From Rosa chinensis (Eukaryota; Streptophyta; Magnoliopsida; Rosales; Rosaceae), in NCBI RefSeq assembly GCF_002994745.2, contig NC_037092.1, positions 77,943,824 through 78,007,823 on the forward strand: DNA of 64,000 nt. Reading direction: 5' to 3'. The position numbers were made by a program, and so were the translations under genes. Every line of letters starts with the position of its first letter. Position 1 is the stretch's first letter. Below the pieces are notes generated by a model, which did not search any database, was not told the origin of the DNA, and was given only the letters and a program-made list of their open reading frames with translations. Positions 33,571-47,174 of the stretch are shown here, piece after piece.

Positions 33571-33747
33571 TATGGAGGAAGAAGAAGACCCAACAACAGC
33601 AACAACGAGGTTACTTGGAACAACAGCAGAAGAAGATCAACATCCAAATCCTCTAGCCTCTGATTGTGAGGGCGGTCTTTTATCTGATTGGTTTTTACCT
33701 CAAATCCCAATCACAGTTCTCTGCTTTATTCCTATAATTCATCATTA
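33571..33747 (+). pseudogene. unidentified acidic ORF fragment in CACTA B
   Basis: The frame begins MEEEEDPTTATTRLLGTTAE, continues EDQHPNPLASDCEGGL and loses its character before a stop at about 33,747. Untranslated-leader-like sequence with TCTTCTTC runs precedes it. The composition is protein-like but I do not recognise it. Placement just inside the subterminal repeats suggests captured sequence. Confidence 0.3.
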
Positions 33748-35814
33748 ACACATAGTCCCCGGCACCCAGCTCCTCGACATTACATTCTTCAAGCGGATGG
33801 AGATTAGGATGTCCATGAACCCTAACAGACACCAAGGAGATTAGGAGTTCTATGAGAGAAGAAGATGATAGAGGAGGTCAAGAAGGCTTACGAGGAGGCT
33901 TTGAAGCTTCATCTAAAAATGACAACCAGTCCCCCAAGGCCACATGAATGGTATCAAGATGCCCTAGAGGCACCACCACACTTTCACCAACAGGATAAGC
34001 TTCGTTTTCTCTTTTTGGTTCATCAATTAATTGTTGTTGGTTTCCTTATATGGATTGTTTGCTTCTGAATGTGATGGAGTCTGGTAAGAGCTTGTGGATT
34101 GCCTTCTGGCCTCAGCTACTTGCTTTAGTCATCTCTATAAGCTCTCATTCTCACTCTTAAATTTGAATTTCCTTTGAATATTTTGGTTTTTACATATAAT
34201 TCCTTGAATTCATGCGATTAATATTCATTAGCTATTTTCTCTAATTCAAACTTGAAATGGGTCTTACTTGTTGAATATGCTCTAGTTCTTTTATTTGATG
34301 TGTCAAGTTTTGAATATAAATTGCTTACCTTTCGATTGGGTTGTTTGGAATTCATGAAAAGGAATGATCAAAAACTGTTTAACTGAAAGCAACTTACCTT
34401 GATTAGTTGCATATGGGGAGGAATAAAGATTTGAGATACGCAATTTTTTAATCTATTCCTTTTCATGCTTACTCTAAAAATTGAAATGAGACATATATTT
34501 TGATCATGGTGTCACTGAAGAATATAGTAAATATTGGATTAATTTGACTCGATTTTATGTTGACAGTGGCTTCATATTTGTTATTGTTGAGATTAGCAGA
34601 AAGGGATCAAGTATGTGCCATATAGCTTCATTGTTGTTCCTCTGATTTGCAAAGAAAGAGGTTTGACATGCTGAATAGAAGGCAATAAGGCTTGCCACTT
34701 TTGAAAGAAGCTCTCGAAAATGGTCATGCTAAACTTGATATGAAGAAATGCTTCTTTTATTTCCAGATATGTTAAACTGAGCATGTTTGATATGTTAAAC
34801 AAGTCAATACTTGCTAATACCTTGAAGTATTCATAAACATATATGGTGGTTTGTGATGATGCAGAGTCTAATGTACCAACTAAGCAAAGGTGGTGCCTTT
34901 AGCCATGGTCATGGAATCTTATACAAGTAAAGCTTTTATCAATTTGTTTGCTCTGGTTTTACTTTTGTAGAGTTTTATATTCCAATGATAGGCATGTCAC
35001 AATCCCAACTTTATCCAATTTCAATTTTTATTCATACTAACAATGATGATGATTGCATGTTATTTGCAGTCCCATGGAATCAAATGAGAACACAGAGAAC
35101 CTTCAACTGCCACGGAGATGCAAATATGAAAGTTATGATCATCCATAGTATAGCACGCATACATGTCAATCATACTGTCATATTGAGATGCTTTATAGAT
35201 AAGGGGTCTGGGGGACTTTATCCTATGTCAGGTATGGAAGTGAAGTTCAACGGAACAAGAGAACTAAATATGATACAGAAAACTATATGGATAACGATTA
35301 TGCTTTAAAAGGTATCCTTCCTGAAGAGTAACTAAATTGTGGCTTATGTTAAGAAATCTTTTGATTTACTAGCAGTTGTAACTAAATTGTTCTTTTGATT
35401 TACTAGCATTTGTACATAGTTGCAAAGAAATCTAGAAACAAAAAAAAAATGACTCTGCCAAAACAATTCTAAAATTTTTGAGCCTATCATCATTAATTCA
35501 CCAAAAGAATGTTGGTGTCTTGCCTTGAAGTTGTGCTAGATGTACTAATTTTATTAGATAGTTAATGTTTGTGTCTGTCATAATGAATTTAATTACTCAC
35601 CAACACTTTGCCAGGGACATGAGCAATGTAATTGAAGTACATTAATTGTAATGCGAACTGGTCAATGAGGCTGGCTTATGTGACTCTAAGGGTGTTCTTC
35701 TCTTTCACTCTTAGATTTACAATAGAGTTTGTTTGCTGCACATGATGAAAGTTATCATCATAATTGTTACATCCTGGATGCTTAATAATCTGTTTTATTT
35801 TTTCAATGGGGTAG

Positions 35815-35890
35815 GTGCCAGTAGAAGTACCTTATTGGAATCAAGTCTTTAGGGACCCAGGATGGGCACTGATGGTGGATATTGGAAAGG
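35815..35890 (+). pseudogene. probable tRNA (guanine-N7) methyltransferase exon in CACTA B
   Basis: A 76-bp exon bounded by AG and GT encodes VPVEVPYWNQVFRDPG and then WALMVDIGKG. The W-x-x-V-F-x-D-P followed by LMVDIG-G resembles the start of the SAM-binding motif in plant TRM8-type tRNA m7G46 methyltransferases. The second glycine region is changed (IGKG where I expect IGSGSG). Only this exon is recognised, so confidence is moderate. Confidence 0.4.
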
Positions 35891-37500
35891 GTACCATTCT
35901 TATTCCTTTAATAATGAACTCTCTCTCATGTCTATTTATAGTTACAACTCCTAGTGATTCTCAATTATAAGCAATTAGCATTTCCTCCAGATTTTGGTTC
36001 TTCAATTTTCGATGGCAACAATGATAATTTTATTTAGGTAAAGAAGAAGTTGGAATTCAGTTAAATCCCTTTATCTGTTATGGTTAGTGTATGACTCAAT
36101 ATGGATGCTGATTCTAATAGAAACTTTAACTGTCATAATCCACAGCTCTTGATTAACCCATATTATGAATTTATAACTACAAATAATAGATCGGTTGGAC
36201 ACTTACTTACTTTTTAATTTTTAGCATTTGTGGAATGTTTATTGAGCTACCAGACTTTAGTCATAGAGATGAACAACCCCATAGATATAAAACAGGAAGT
36301 TGTTAGGGTGTATGTTAGTTTTTGTCTAAACTTTTCCATAAACCTTTTGTCCTAGGACATCACTGCTTACTCACTCTTATCTTGTGATACATGTACTAAG
36401 CTTATATATCAAGGGGCATATTGCCGAAGAATAAATATGGTCATAGGTCTGTGGGGTCTCTTATCTAAAAAATAGAGGAATTCACATAGTTAGTGAAGTT
36501 AGCATATAGAATGATCAGTTCTAAGAAATTTTATGATTTTCCGTAATGTTATTGATTTTTGGCAGTCATGCCCTTGCATTAAGCAAAGGTCGTGTATCAG
36601 TTTTGCATCTTCTGTGAATATTATCTTAATCCTTGCTCTAGGGATGCCCGTATCCACAGCTCTTTGTTAAACATATTATGAATGATATTAACAGATCTGG
36701 GAGACTTGTGCTAATTAATTACTCAATATGTGCTGAGGAATTCACATATGGTACATTTTTCATACCTCTGTTTTTGAATTCTCCAATTGTAACACCACTT
36801 CTCAGAAAGCTTAAAGCACATATACTTATTTTTGTATGAATGTATAGCTGCACCATAAGTCCATTATATGATGCAAGAGATCATGTTCTATATACAGTAA
36901 TCTATGAATTTAATAATTTTTGTTATAGACTAACGTATTTATATGTTCTTACTAGTATTTGTTCATTGCTCTCTTTTGTCTGTCATTTTCGTGTTCCTAT
37001 GTTCTCAAGTCATAATAGATGTTTAGACTTTGTTTAACTTTCTCACCTTTGCTTGGTCAGGTCACCAACACATTTGACCACGTACTGGTACACATATGGT
37101 GTTTCTCAAGTATGCTTATATGATGATTGTTTCTTCCGTTTCCTTACACGTATGAGCTAGGTTGTAATTTTAAGTCTGGAGTTGAATGTCTTGTTATAAC
37201 ACTTTAAATATGATATAACAAAGCTAGGTTGTGTGTGTTTAAAAGATATAATAGAGAAGGTTTTGGTTATGTCTCTTTAATTAGGATCATTACCATGCCT
37301 TAGAATATAAGCCCTGTCAATCTAATAGTTTTTTTCTTTCTTATTTGCAGGCATTATATGGGTGAGTCTTTCACCACTGGAACTTGCAAGCATGAGGGAA
37401 GTAACTAGAACTTGCATTGCAGTGTACCGGAGGTAGAAAATATTCAGTTCTTTTATTATATATATTCAGTTCTAGCTCATTGATTCATTTGCTTGTGTTT

Positions 37501-37800
37501 AGGGCATTCCTTCTCAACCTAGCAATAAGGAGTGCAGGTACTTTATCATGCACTACATGAGAGATATCATTGAGGACAAAGGCATGTCATTATTTCCTTC
37601 CAAGGTATCAACATAGCTATAAATAGTCATTTGACTCAATTTCTCATAAGTTTGTTATTATGTTCATGCCTCATTCACCAAAATGATTAAGTAATCCCTT
37701 TGATATAACAAATCAATTTCAATGGGAGAGGAGAGGCAGCAGCCAATACACTCAAGCAGATAATGATCAAGTGCTAAATGAGTGGGAGAAGTTTGTTGTC
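37501..37800 (+). pseudogene. Ulp1-like cysteine protease remnant in CACTA B
   Basis: The first exon (about 37,503-37,605) encodes IPSQPSNKECRYFIMHYMRD followed by IIEDKG, the Q-P-x-x-x-x-C-G region with the catalytic Cys of C48 (Ulp1) proteases, although Gly after Cys is Arg here. A later segment (about 37,735-37,800) reads YTQADNDQVLNEWEKFVV, like the C-terminus of the Ulp1 domains carried by plant CACTA and Mutator-like elements. The His and Asp parts of the triad are not visible. It is degenerate. Confidence 0.6.
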
Positions 37801-38118
37801 AACGTATATGTGCATGAGCCATGAAGTAGCGTGCTTGTTGCTGGTCCATTTTTGCCAAGGAAAGCAACTTTTTTTTGTGCTTCTCTGCTGGAACATTGTC
37901 ATGCACCATGTGTTAATGTTTTGGAACAATAGATATATATATATATATATATATATGTATCAACTTTTTGATGTCCCAAGTAGATGGCACTACTACAAAA
38001 AGTTAATCACACAACACTAATCACACAACGGAATAGAAATCATCTATTGTGTGTTTAAATAAGCTCTATCATACACCGATTTTATTTATATTCTGTTGTG
38101 TGACTGTCAACTAAGTGA

Positions 38119-39347
38119 TAACTTTTTGGATTAATTTTAGTTTACCCCCCTGAGGTTTGAGGGTGTCATCATTTCACCCCCTGTACTTTCAATTTTGAAT
38201 TTTTACCCCCTAAACTTTCCAATTTCAATCAACCGTGTCCAATTTCTACTATTCCATCCAAATTGGACATTAAGTTTGACTTTTGTGGGCTAAAATGGTC
38301 ATTTCAAAATAAAAAATTTCAAAAAAATAAAAAAAATAATTTATTTTTTTATTTTTATTTTTTTTCTGTTTCTTCATTTTTTTTTTTAAATTTATTTTGT
38401 CTTCAACCTATATACCACATGTTATAATAGGTTTATAAAAACAAAAAAAATACTCTACGTGGTTGAAAGCCGCTCGCTGGTCTATGATATTTGTGATATA
38501 TCTATGATAAAGTGAAGAATTTTAGGATATATCCCCAATAAAATGAAGAAATATTTGTAAAAAATAATTTTACACTTTATCTGTAAATAAATATCAGTAT
38601 ATCCCCAATAAAGTGAAGAAATATCTATGTAAAATCATTTTTGGTCTACGATATTTGTGATATATGTCCAATAAATTGAAGAATTTTATGATATATCCCC
38701 AATAAAGTGAACAAATATCTGTAAAAAATGATTTTACACTTTATCTATAAATATCTGTATATCCCCAATAAAGTGAAGAAATATCTGTGTAAAATCATTT
38801 TTTACAGATATTTATTTACAGATAAAGTGTAAAATTATTTTTTACAGATATTTTTTTACTTTATTGGGGATATATCCTAAATTCTTCACTTTATCGGAGA
38901 TATGTCACAAATATCGTAGACCAGCGAGCGGCTTTCAACTACCTCGAGTATTTTTTTGTTTTTATAAACCTATTATAACTTGTGGTGTATAGGTTGAAGA
39001 CAAAATAAAATATAATAAATAATAAATAAATAAGAAAAACGAAGAAACAGAAAAAAAAAAAAAAATGAAGAAACAAAAAAAAATTAAAAAAGCGAAGAAA
39101 CCGAAAAAAACTAAAAAACAGAAAAAAATAAAAAAAATTATTTTTTTAAATTTTTTATGTTGAAATGACCATTTTAGCCCTCAAAAGTCAAACGTAACGT
39201 CCAATTTGGACGGAATAGTATAAATTGGACACGGCTGATTGAAATTGGAAAGTTTAGGGGGTAAAAATTCAAAATTGAAAGTACAGGGGTGAAATGATGA
39301 CACCCCCAAACCTCAGGGGGGTAAACTGAAATTAATCCTAACTTTTT
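38119..39347. mobile_element. 1.2-kb foldback Mutator-like element with perfect 9-bp TSD
   Basis: The element is 38,128-39,338, flanked by TAACTTTTT (38,119-38,127 and 39,339-39,347). Left arm GGATTAATTTTAGTTTACCC and reversed right arm GGATTAATTTCAGTTTACCC stay alignable for several hundred bases, including GAAAGCCGCTCGCTGG near the middle, so almost the whole element is an imperfect palindrome. The centre holds short direct repeats of TATCCCCAATAAAGTGAAGA. There is no coding capacity. Such a structure could form a long hairpin RNA if transcribed. Confidence 0.9.
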
Positions 39348-40403
39348 TATCAGAACTACATGGCACAACGGAAATGAAGTAATGTCTGTCGTCTGAGTCT
39401 TAAAAACTTTAGCGACAGATTTCCCTCCACTTTTGAGTCTTGGTTGGCTCTTGAAACATTGAAATTTGGGCTACTAGGACAACGGGTTTTACTATTTCCG
39501 TTGTGTGATTGAAAAACTAAGCATCAAAGTTTGAGGAAGCTTGCTTGAATGTCTTCCCCTAGATAGGCCTAGTGCAAGCTATAGAAATTGTACAACAGAT
39601 TTAAGATTTTCTGTTGTGTGAACTTGGAACTGAGCAGCAACATTTTGAGCCCAAATGATGTAGGCGCCATGTTTCCCTCCATGATTTCACATTTTGATTT
39701 TTAGTGCTGCACTCAGATGACAGTTAGTAAGGTTTGTGTTGTGTGAATAACTTTGAAATTTTTTAGCTAGGTTTAATTGCCATCGTGTCCAAAAGAAAGG
39801 AAGAAAAAGAAAGCCTTCCTCTCGACACTTGACGCTCGATGCTTAGCTCTCTCTCAACCCTAAACGAAATCTCAGTCTCTTAAACCTAGAAACCCATCTC
39901 TCTTACAAACTCATCTCGATCTCAGTCCTCTTCTTCATAGATTGAAAATTCCAAACAAAGCTGGACAAAAAACCCATCTCCCTTTTGAACCTTTTTCCGG
40001 CGAATGCATTCAATTTCAAGCTTTGTACTCCGCTCCTTATTCTCATCCTCTCAGCCTCTTCTCCCACGCCATCACCATCCTCAACAGCCTGAGCCTCGTC
40101 CTAGCTAGTTTTGGTTTTTCTCCGCCTCGATTGGTACCTCTGGCTCAGTGACTTGGTGTTCCGGTACTCCAAAAGCGGCGTCGTTTGGGTCCTATCTTGA
40201 AATAGAAGACCCCCGTCGTCTGCAGACATTGCTTCCCAGCTTTTCTTCTTCCCTCTTCCTTTCACTCTCATTCTTGGCTTCGCCGCTCACCCTGCTGAAT
40301 CTAACGGCCAGGTACGTCACTCACCCTTTTGAATTGTACTAAACCCTGCTCTGTCCTAAAAACCCCAAACCCTAAATAAATTGTGTATTTGGGGGTTTTG
40401 TAG

Positions 40404-41107
40404 AGGAAGTGGGTATTGAGAAATGGAACGAGTTCGAGAACGAGTATGCGTTCGTGTATTTGAACCCGGAAAAGGGTTCGAAGAAGGTTTAGGTGAAGTG
40501 TCTTGTGATTGATGGAACATTAAGTGTAGATGCTTTGGCTGATGGGGCGTCTCATAACGTTCACTGTGAATTTAAGTAGGTTTTTGCTTTGATTCTGTGT
40601 TTGTTTTGGAATTGGGTAGTCTTTGAATTCTTGGTTGTTAATTGGGTTTTGGGTTTTTTCTTTAAACAATTTTGCAGTGTTGGTGATTATGTGCAAGAAA
40701 ATGAGGGCAGCAATTACTCATCACAGTTTAAGAACTTGGACACCCTAGTGAAGAATCTCAACGCTCAAGTTTTGTTGAAATTGGAGGAGTCTTCCACACC
40801 CAAGGCAACAAGGTAAATTCGGGCCCATCTTGTATCTTATTTTGGTTCTGTTATGGAGTTGTTGCGTTTTAAATTACGGAATGCTAAACATGTTCGTTTC
40901 AATATGGATTCGATGAGCTAGATTGCTAGTAAGACTGAGTTAGAACAGTTATGTTGAGATACATAAATTTGCATACCAAAGTTTTTGATCGCTGAATGCA
41001 TTGAACATGCTACTTTTTATCTATTTAATCGTTTTTGTTAGGGAAACTGGCAGTTCAGACTTGACTAATATATCAGCAAATGAGCCTGGGCATGGTGCTG
41101 TATCTCC
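40404..41107 (+). pseudogene. PI31-like proteasome regulator gene fragment in CACTA A
   Basis: Three exons with introns are visible. The first (from 40,404) encodes EEVGIEKWNEFENEYAFVYL and NPEKGSKKV, then an in-frame TAG, then VKCLVIDGTLSVDALADG. The second (40,677-40,812) encodes VGDYVQENEGSNYSSQFKNL and continues to TPKATR. The third (from 41,042) encodes ETGSSDLTNISANEPGHGAV. The order matches what I recall of the plant proteasome-inhibitor PI31-like protein, whose relatives bind the 20S proteasome. The N-terminus and the Pro/Gly-rich C-terminus are not recognised. The premature stop and the missing ends make it non-functional. Confidence 0.7.
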
Positions 41108-42731
41108 AGGGTATCTCTCTTGCTCTCTCTCCCACACATCCACATGCACATTCACACACTAATTTGGTATTGTACTATAGATTTTGGAGCTGCCATATCC
41201 GGTGCAAACAAATTGCATCTTTTCCCAGTAGGGTTGTCTAGCTGGGTAGTCTGTTGGTGTAGCTAATCTAGTATTTGCCCTGCTAATTTTCTGTTATATA
41301 TATATATATATATAAATAGATATGATATGATATTTGTTTTTATCTATTGTTACTTTTTATTTATTTATGTAATGGTTAAGAGAGAGGAAGGAGTGGGTTT
41401 TGGTTGCTGACGGTAGGGGGTGGGGGATGGAAACCAAAAAGAAGAGGAAGAGAACGGGAAAAGGAAAAGGAGAAGAGGGAGATGAAAAGAGGAAGAAGAA
41501 ACAAAAGAGAGGGGAGGGGAAAGCGACTAGTTGAAAAAGAAAGAAGAATGAGAAGTAGAAAGGAGGAGACGGAGAGGGATTGAGAAGAGAGAATTTGAGA
41601 GTTTGGGGTTTTCTCAAAGGCTGCGATTGGGTATTTCTAGATTAGAGGACAGTGAAGCTATAGAATTGTATGAGTTTCGATTGAGTGTTAGAAGAAGAAG
41701 GAGGAGGAGGAACGAATAGGAATGAGAGTCTGATTTTTCTGCTCTTGAAACTGAAACTGAGTTTCGGTTGTCTTGCTTTAGTTGAGTGGCTTCTATTTTC
41801 TGAATTTGTGTTTCTGTTCTTGATTTTATGTTCTTGTTGTTCATTCTTTATCAATAGCATGTTGTTCCAAATGTGAGGTTACCTTTCAAATAATTGAGTT
41901 AGTTTTCCATCTTAATGTTGGACTTCCTTGCTACTGTGAGTGACTTTGTAATTGGAATTTTGCTTTGTTATATCTTTTTTCGATTTTACTATGGAATTCT
42001 TTTGGTTTGGGTTATTTGTTGTTTGGTTCTCATTGTTCTATTAGTTGATGAAACGGTGTCCGTGAGATGGTAAGTGTGCAGCTGAGATGGGTTGGTTGTT
42101 AACTGGCTTTTTAAATGTTCTTTAATCCTTTAGGATTTGCTTGTGTTTAAGTTAAGGTGTTTCTGCCTTTATGTTTCAATTTCAGTCGAAGGTACATTTT
42201 ACCTTTTTATTCATTTCTAATGGAAGCCTTTTTGAATTCTGTGGGGGCAGGTTTCTATGCCAATGATTTTATAGTTAAGTTTAAAGTTGTTAATCTAAGT
42301 TTTGATTTTTTATAAAACGGTTACAATTTTGATTACTATTTGACAGAAGTTCTTGGCAGTAATTGTATGCCCAGCTCTGATTGTTCAAGGCAACCTATTT
42401 AAACGCAATTATCACCCTTTGATGTCTATTCTTAGGAACTAGTATAATCTTCTTGGAAGTTTAGATACCTCTGACTTTTCTTGGAGTTATCTAATTCTAT
42501 TGAGTGCTGTGACTGTTGTCGAATAATCAGATCATGCATTATTGTGCAGTAGTGCGTACTCTATGTTGTTTTAATTTGTCGATCCCTTTTTATTGATGAA
42601 CATGTGGAGCAAGAGCAAACTACAGGTCATCGTTGGCATTGTATGTTTGCTTGGACTGACCCTTTTCTTAAAGAAAGTTATCTTTCTTTGGAAATCTATC
42701 TTTCTTAACGCAAGGTTACATATGCATTCCA

Positions 42732-43815
42732 GGTAGCATTTGGTATGGGAATCAACAAACCTGATGGTTAGTATTTGACATCGTCCACCATGTATTTGAG
42801 TTTGTCTCTAAGTATACTTTGCTAGTTTGAGAGTATGTCAGGACTTGATACTTTTAACAATATAATTGTCGCCATACTTCCTGTTGGGACACTAATTGGC
42901 TAGAATATTCCAAACTACTGTTATCTTTTGTCCATTTATATACACTCTACATACTGTAATAAACTGTCTGAATACTTTTATATAACCTGGAAAGTCCCTC
43001 ACAGGACATTCCTGACAGTTTTGTTTTTAATTATCTAATATTTTGGCTATTGCTTATAGTCAGGTTTGTCATCCATCACATTGTGAGTAAATCAATGGAA
43101 ACATACTACCAGGTTTTCTACCGTTCCAGCTAAGCTTACATACTTTTTGAACTTTATCCGTTTTGTAACCTTCTTTGCTGCAGGAAAGTGGTCGTGCTGG
43201 TCGAGATGGACTCCCTTCTCAATGCCTACTTTACTTTAGACCTGCTGACATGCCTAGGCAGGTGCTATTTCTACCATTTGCACCTTTTCATTTATAATTC
43301 CTAAAACACTGCGTAATGTATATGTATGACCTTCCTTTGAGCAGAGTTCAATGGTCTTCTATGAAAACTCCGGACTGCAGAACCTTTATGACATTGTACG
43401 CTATTGTCAGGTAGTGCCCTGCATTATAAGCTTCATATTTAGTGTCAGGGTCCACTTAAACTAGACCTTGCAACAGGTCATGTTTTGCGGGGTTTTGTTG
43501 GATCACGTTTATGGTATATGAAAATTAGCCCAACCCAAACATCAACCATGAAGCTAACTATGGAGTAGGGTGAAGCCTAACACAACTCGAAAGTTACCAA
43601 TTTACTCGTGATATGTGTTGTGACCTGCCTTTTCATTCTGCTGTCCTTCTAGTTATATAATTCCTCAACAATTCTGCCTTGTCCCAAATACATTTTTAAT
43701 AAATGTGTTAACTGTGTGGTTAACTATTGGTCTATTCTGTTGCAGTCAAAAAGACAATGCCGTCGTAGCTCTTTCTTTTGCCACTTTGCTGAGCCATTAC
43801 AGGACTGCAACCTCA
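42732..43815 (+). pseudogene. RecQ helicase gene fragment (five exons) in CACTA A
   Basis: Exons at about 42,732-42,766 (VAFGMGINKPDG), 43,060-43,112 (VRFVIHHIVSKSMETYYQ), 43,184-43,261 (ESGRAGRDGLPSQCLLYF then RPADMPRQ), 43,345-43,410 (SSMVFYENSGLQNLYDIVRY) and 43,746-about 43,811 (SKRQCRRSSFFCHFAEPLQD then CN) follow one another in the right order with GT-AG introns. They cover helicase motifs V and VI (GRAGRDG) and the start of the zinc-binding region of RecQ DNA helicases, resembling plant RECQL2-type proteins. Motifs I to IV with the ATP-binding site, and the end of the zinc-binding region, are absent. It cannot be a working helicase. Confidence 0.85.
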
Positions 43816-44554
<739 letters not shown>

Positions 44555-45000
44555 TTCAAGCGAAAAGATATTATATCAGCTTTTGTTTCATGTATAGGTA
44601 GCTAGGACTGATTTCTTGTTTGGTACATTATCTATTTTGAATGTATGGATGTTTGAAAAATGGTGATTGAATGATATGGATTAGAGTACTGTTTATGTGT
44701 TAATTAGTATCTAATATTCAGTCATACAACACAGTACAAAACCATGTGTTGTATGATGATAAAAGAGTTCAAAATTGAGGCTTCTCCTACAACAGTCACT
44801 GGTTGGTACCCAATTTGATTACAATATTCACACAACGGATAACCTTGTTGTTTTGTGAACTAACAACCAACAACAAAAGAAAACAAAATTCTGTTGTGTG
44901 AGATTCATAACACACAACAGAAATAAAATGATCACTGTTGTCTGAGTAATCAACAGACAAGGGAGATAATTTTACTTCAGTTGTGTGTTACTTACCTCAT

Positions 45001-45181
45001 ACAACAAATATTAAGTTATATCCGTTGTCTGTTATTAGTCTCAAACAACAAATAATGAGTTATATCCGTTGTGTGTTATTAGTCTCAGACAACAAAGAAT
45101 GAGTTATATCTGTTGTGTGTTATGAATCTCAGACAACAAAGAATGAGTTATATCTGTTGTGTGTTATGAATCTCAAACAAC
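45001..45181. repeat. four tandem 45-bp subterminal repeats of CACTA A
   Basis: The unit has GAGTTATATCCGTTGTGTG, then TTATTAGTCTCAGACAACAA, repeated about four times with small changes. Each unit carries one direct and one inverted copy of the TTGTGTG/CAGACAA subterminal motif, presumed transposase-binding sequence in CACTA elements. Confidence 0.8.
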
Positions 45182-46079
45182 GGCAAATTTCCTTTTCTGT
45201 TGTCTGACTGTGCCGCGGCATCCCCGCGCATCCCATGCCAGGCACATGTCTGCGCAGAATTCACACAACGGAAACTAGTATTCTGTTGAGCAAAGTACTA
45301 TCACACAACGGTGAAATCACCGTTGTCTGATGTTTCAATCACACAACACTCACTTAGACCACGGTGAGCTTGGTCATCACACAACACAAATCCACCGTGA
45401 TGACCTTTTTGTAGTAGTGTGGGCATGCACTAGAATGCTTCTCTTGTTTAAAATGTTGAGTTCAATGATTAGTGGTTTGCAATGTTTATATTTAATGGTT
45501 TGCAATGTTTATATTTGGTATGTAAATGGATCAAATGCACAATTTAATTCAGGAATGGGATATGTTCAAAATAATTAGACAACAAAATAGATACAATGAT
45601 AATTGTCCGTTGTTTGAATGACCAAAAATAGGGACAACTCACACTGCAATCATTCATATCATACATCGGTTTTTAACAAATCACTGTCTTCTATCTATAC
45701 TCACACAACAGAAGCAATTAAACTCTGTCGTCCCAGAGTTAATCAGACAACAGTTATAGTCCAAGAACTGAAGTTTGAATATCAGTCAGACAACACACAA
45801 AATAAAAGTCTATTGTCCGAGAAGCTCAACATACAATAACTTCAAAACTAGCACTGTTGTCTGAAGGCAGCACCGCAACTATAGGGCAGGTGCACCTGGC
45901 ATCTGACGAGTATCACACAACATGTTTAACACATACCTATTGTCTGTATGTTTCTCAGACAACTGTGTTCCACCGTTGTCTGAATTTTCATCAGACAACG
46001 GCTCGGTCTACAATGGTGGCTCTCCATATCCCACAACAGTTTTCTACCGTCGTCTGATAAGATTTTTGGCATAGTATAT

Positions 46080-46640
46080 AGTTTTTCAAGGCATCAGCAT
46101 AAGGGACAGTATCGAGGCATCAATGAATAAAAACTACATATATTTATTTGTTTTGAAGCAACATTGACTGAAAGGCAACAAAAATTCAAAGGCAACCCAA
46201 AACCTTAAGGCAGCATATGGAGCTATTCATTTGAGCAAATATGGCTACGGAACCATGTTTAGAGACTTATTGTCTCTGCATTATATCCGAAAGTACCGAT
46301 AATATAGAATCAGGCAACTATTTTCTTGGTAACCAAATTCTCAAGGCAACCATGTTCATTACCATTTAAATATTGAGGCAAACCTTATTACTTGTAGCTA
46401 AATTTTAAGGCAACATTTTTTAAAGGCATCAACTGTAGGGACATCTTAATATTCTGAAGCATCAAATTACCAAAGGCAACCGTCAATGTAAATTGACAAA
46501 ATAATTTCTCAATGTGTTATTCATGATAACACTTTTTTTTTTCAGGCAACTGAGACATCATCTTAATCAAGAGGCAATGGGAATATTGAGAGGCAACAAC
46601 TTTATTATTTCCGAAGAAACAATAATCTGAAGGCAACATT
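46080..46640. repeat. dispersed GGCAAC/GGCATC motif cluster
   Basis: About fifteen copies of AAGGCAAC, GAGGCAAC or AAGGCATC occur at irregular 25-70-base spacing with unrelated AT-rich sequence between them. No frame is open on either strand. A short piece of the same type lies at about 32,650-32,660 on the other side of CACTA B, showing that the two stretches were once joined. Confidence 0.55.
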
Positions 46641-47174
46641 TCATGATATCCTTTTTTTTTTCTTCCAAAATATAACAAACAAAATCAAATTTAATGCAAA
46701 TAAAACTAAAATTAATGGTAGCACATAATGTAAACCATTACTACTCCATGCATTATAAGCTGAAAAATTGCACATTATAGTATCAACATTTAAATGCCAA
46801 TTGAAAAATCATTAGCAATCAAAATTGACAACCATGCAAACTAAATGCAAAGAATAATTGTCATGGTAAAAGTTTAGAACATAATTTTCCAATATAATGC
46901 AACAATAAACAAAGAGTGATTGTTTTAGATTTAGGTGAAAAGAATTTCAAAACTCAATAATACTTTTGAAACTCTTCAAAACCATAATATGCACGTTGAA
47001 AATATAAACCAATAAAGTGCTTAAGAGAAATGACTTATCTCTAGAAGTTCCATCACATATAATTATTTGTCAAGTAGTACACTTACCAATTTGCTACTAT
47101 TAATAAAGAGCAAATGAATTTTGAAAATGTAATCTTCATAATGAAACATCCACCAACAGATCTATTCTTAAGAT
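46641..47174. other. AT-rich interior next to the right LTR, nothing recognised
   Basis: No gene, no recognisable primer-binding site on the minus strand next to the LTR, and no bounded repeat. Confidence 0.45.

Noticed and set aside
41357..41617. Pro/Phe-rich minus-strand frame of 86 codons
   Set aside because: Low-complexity purine tract read antisense, inside an intron-like part of CACTA A.
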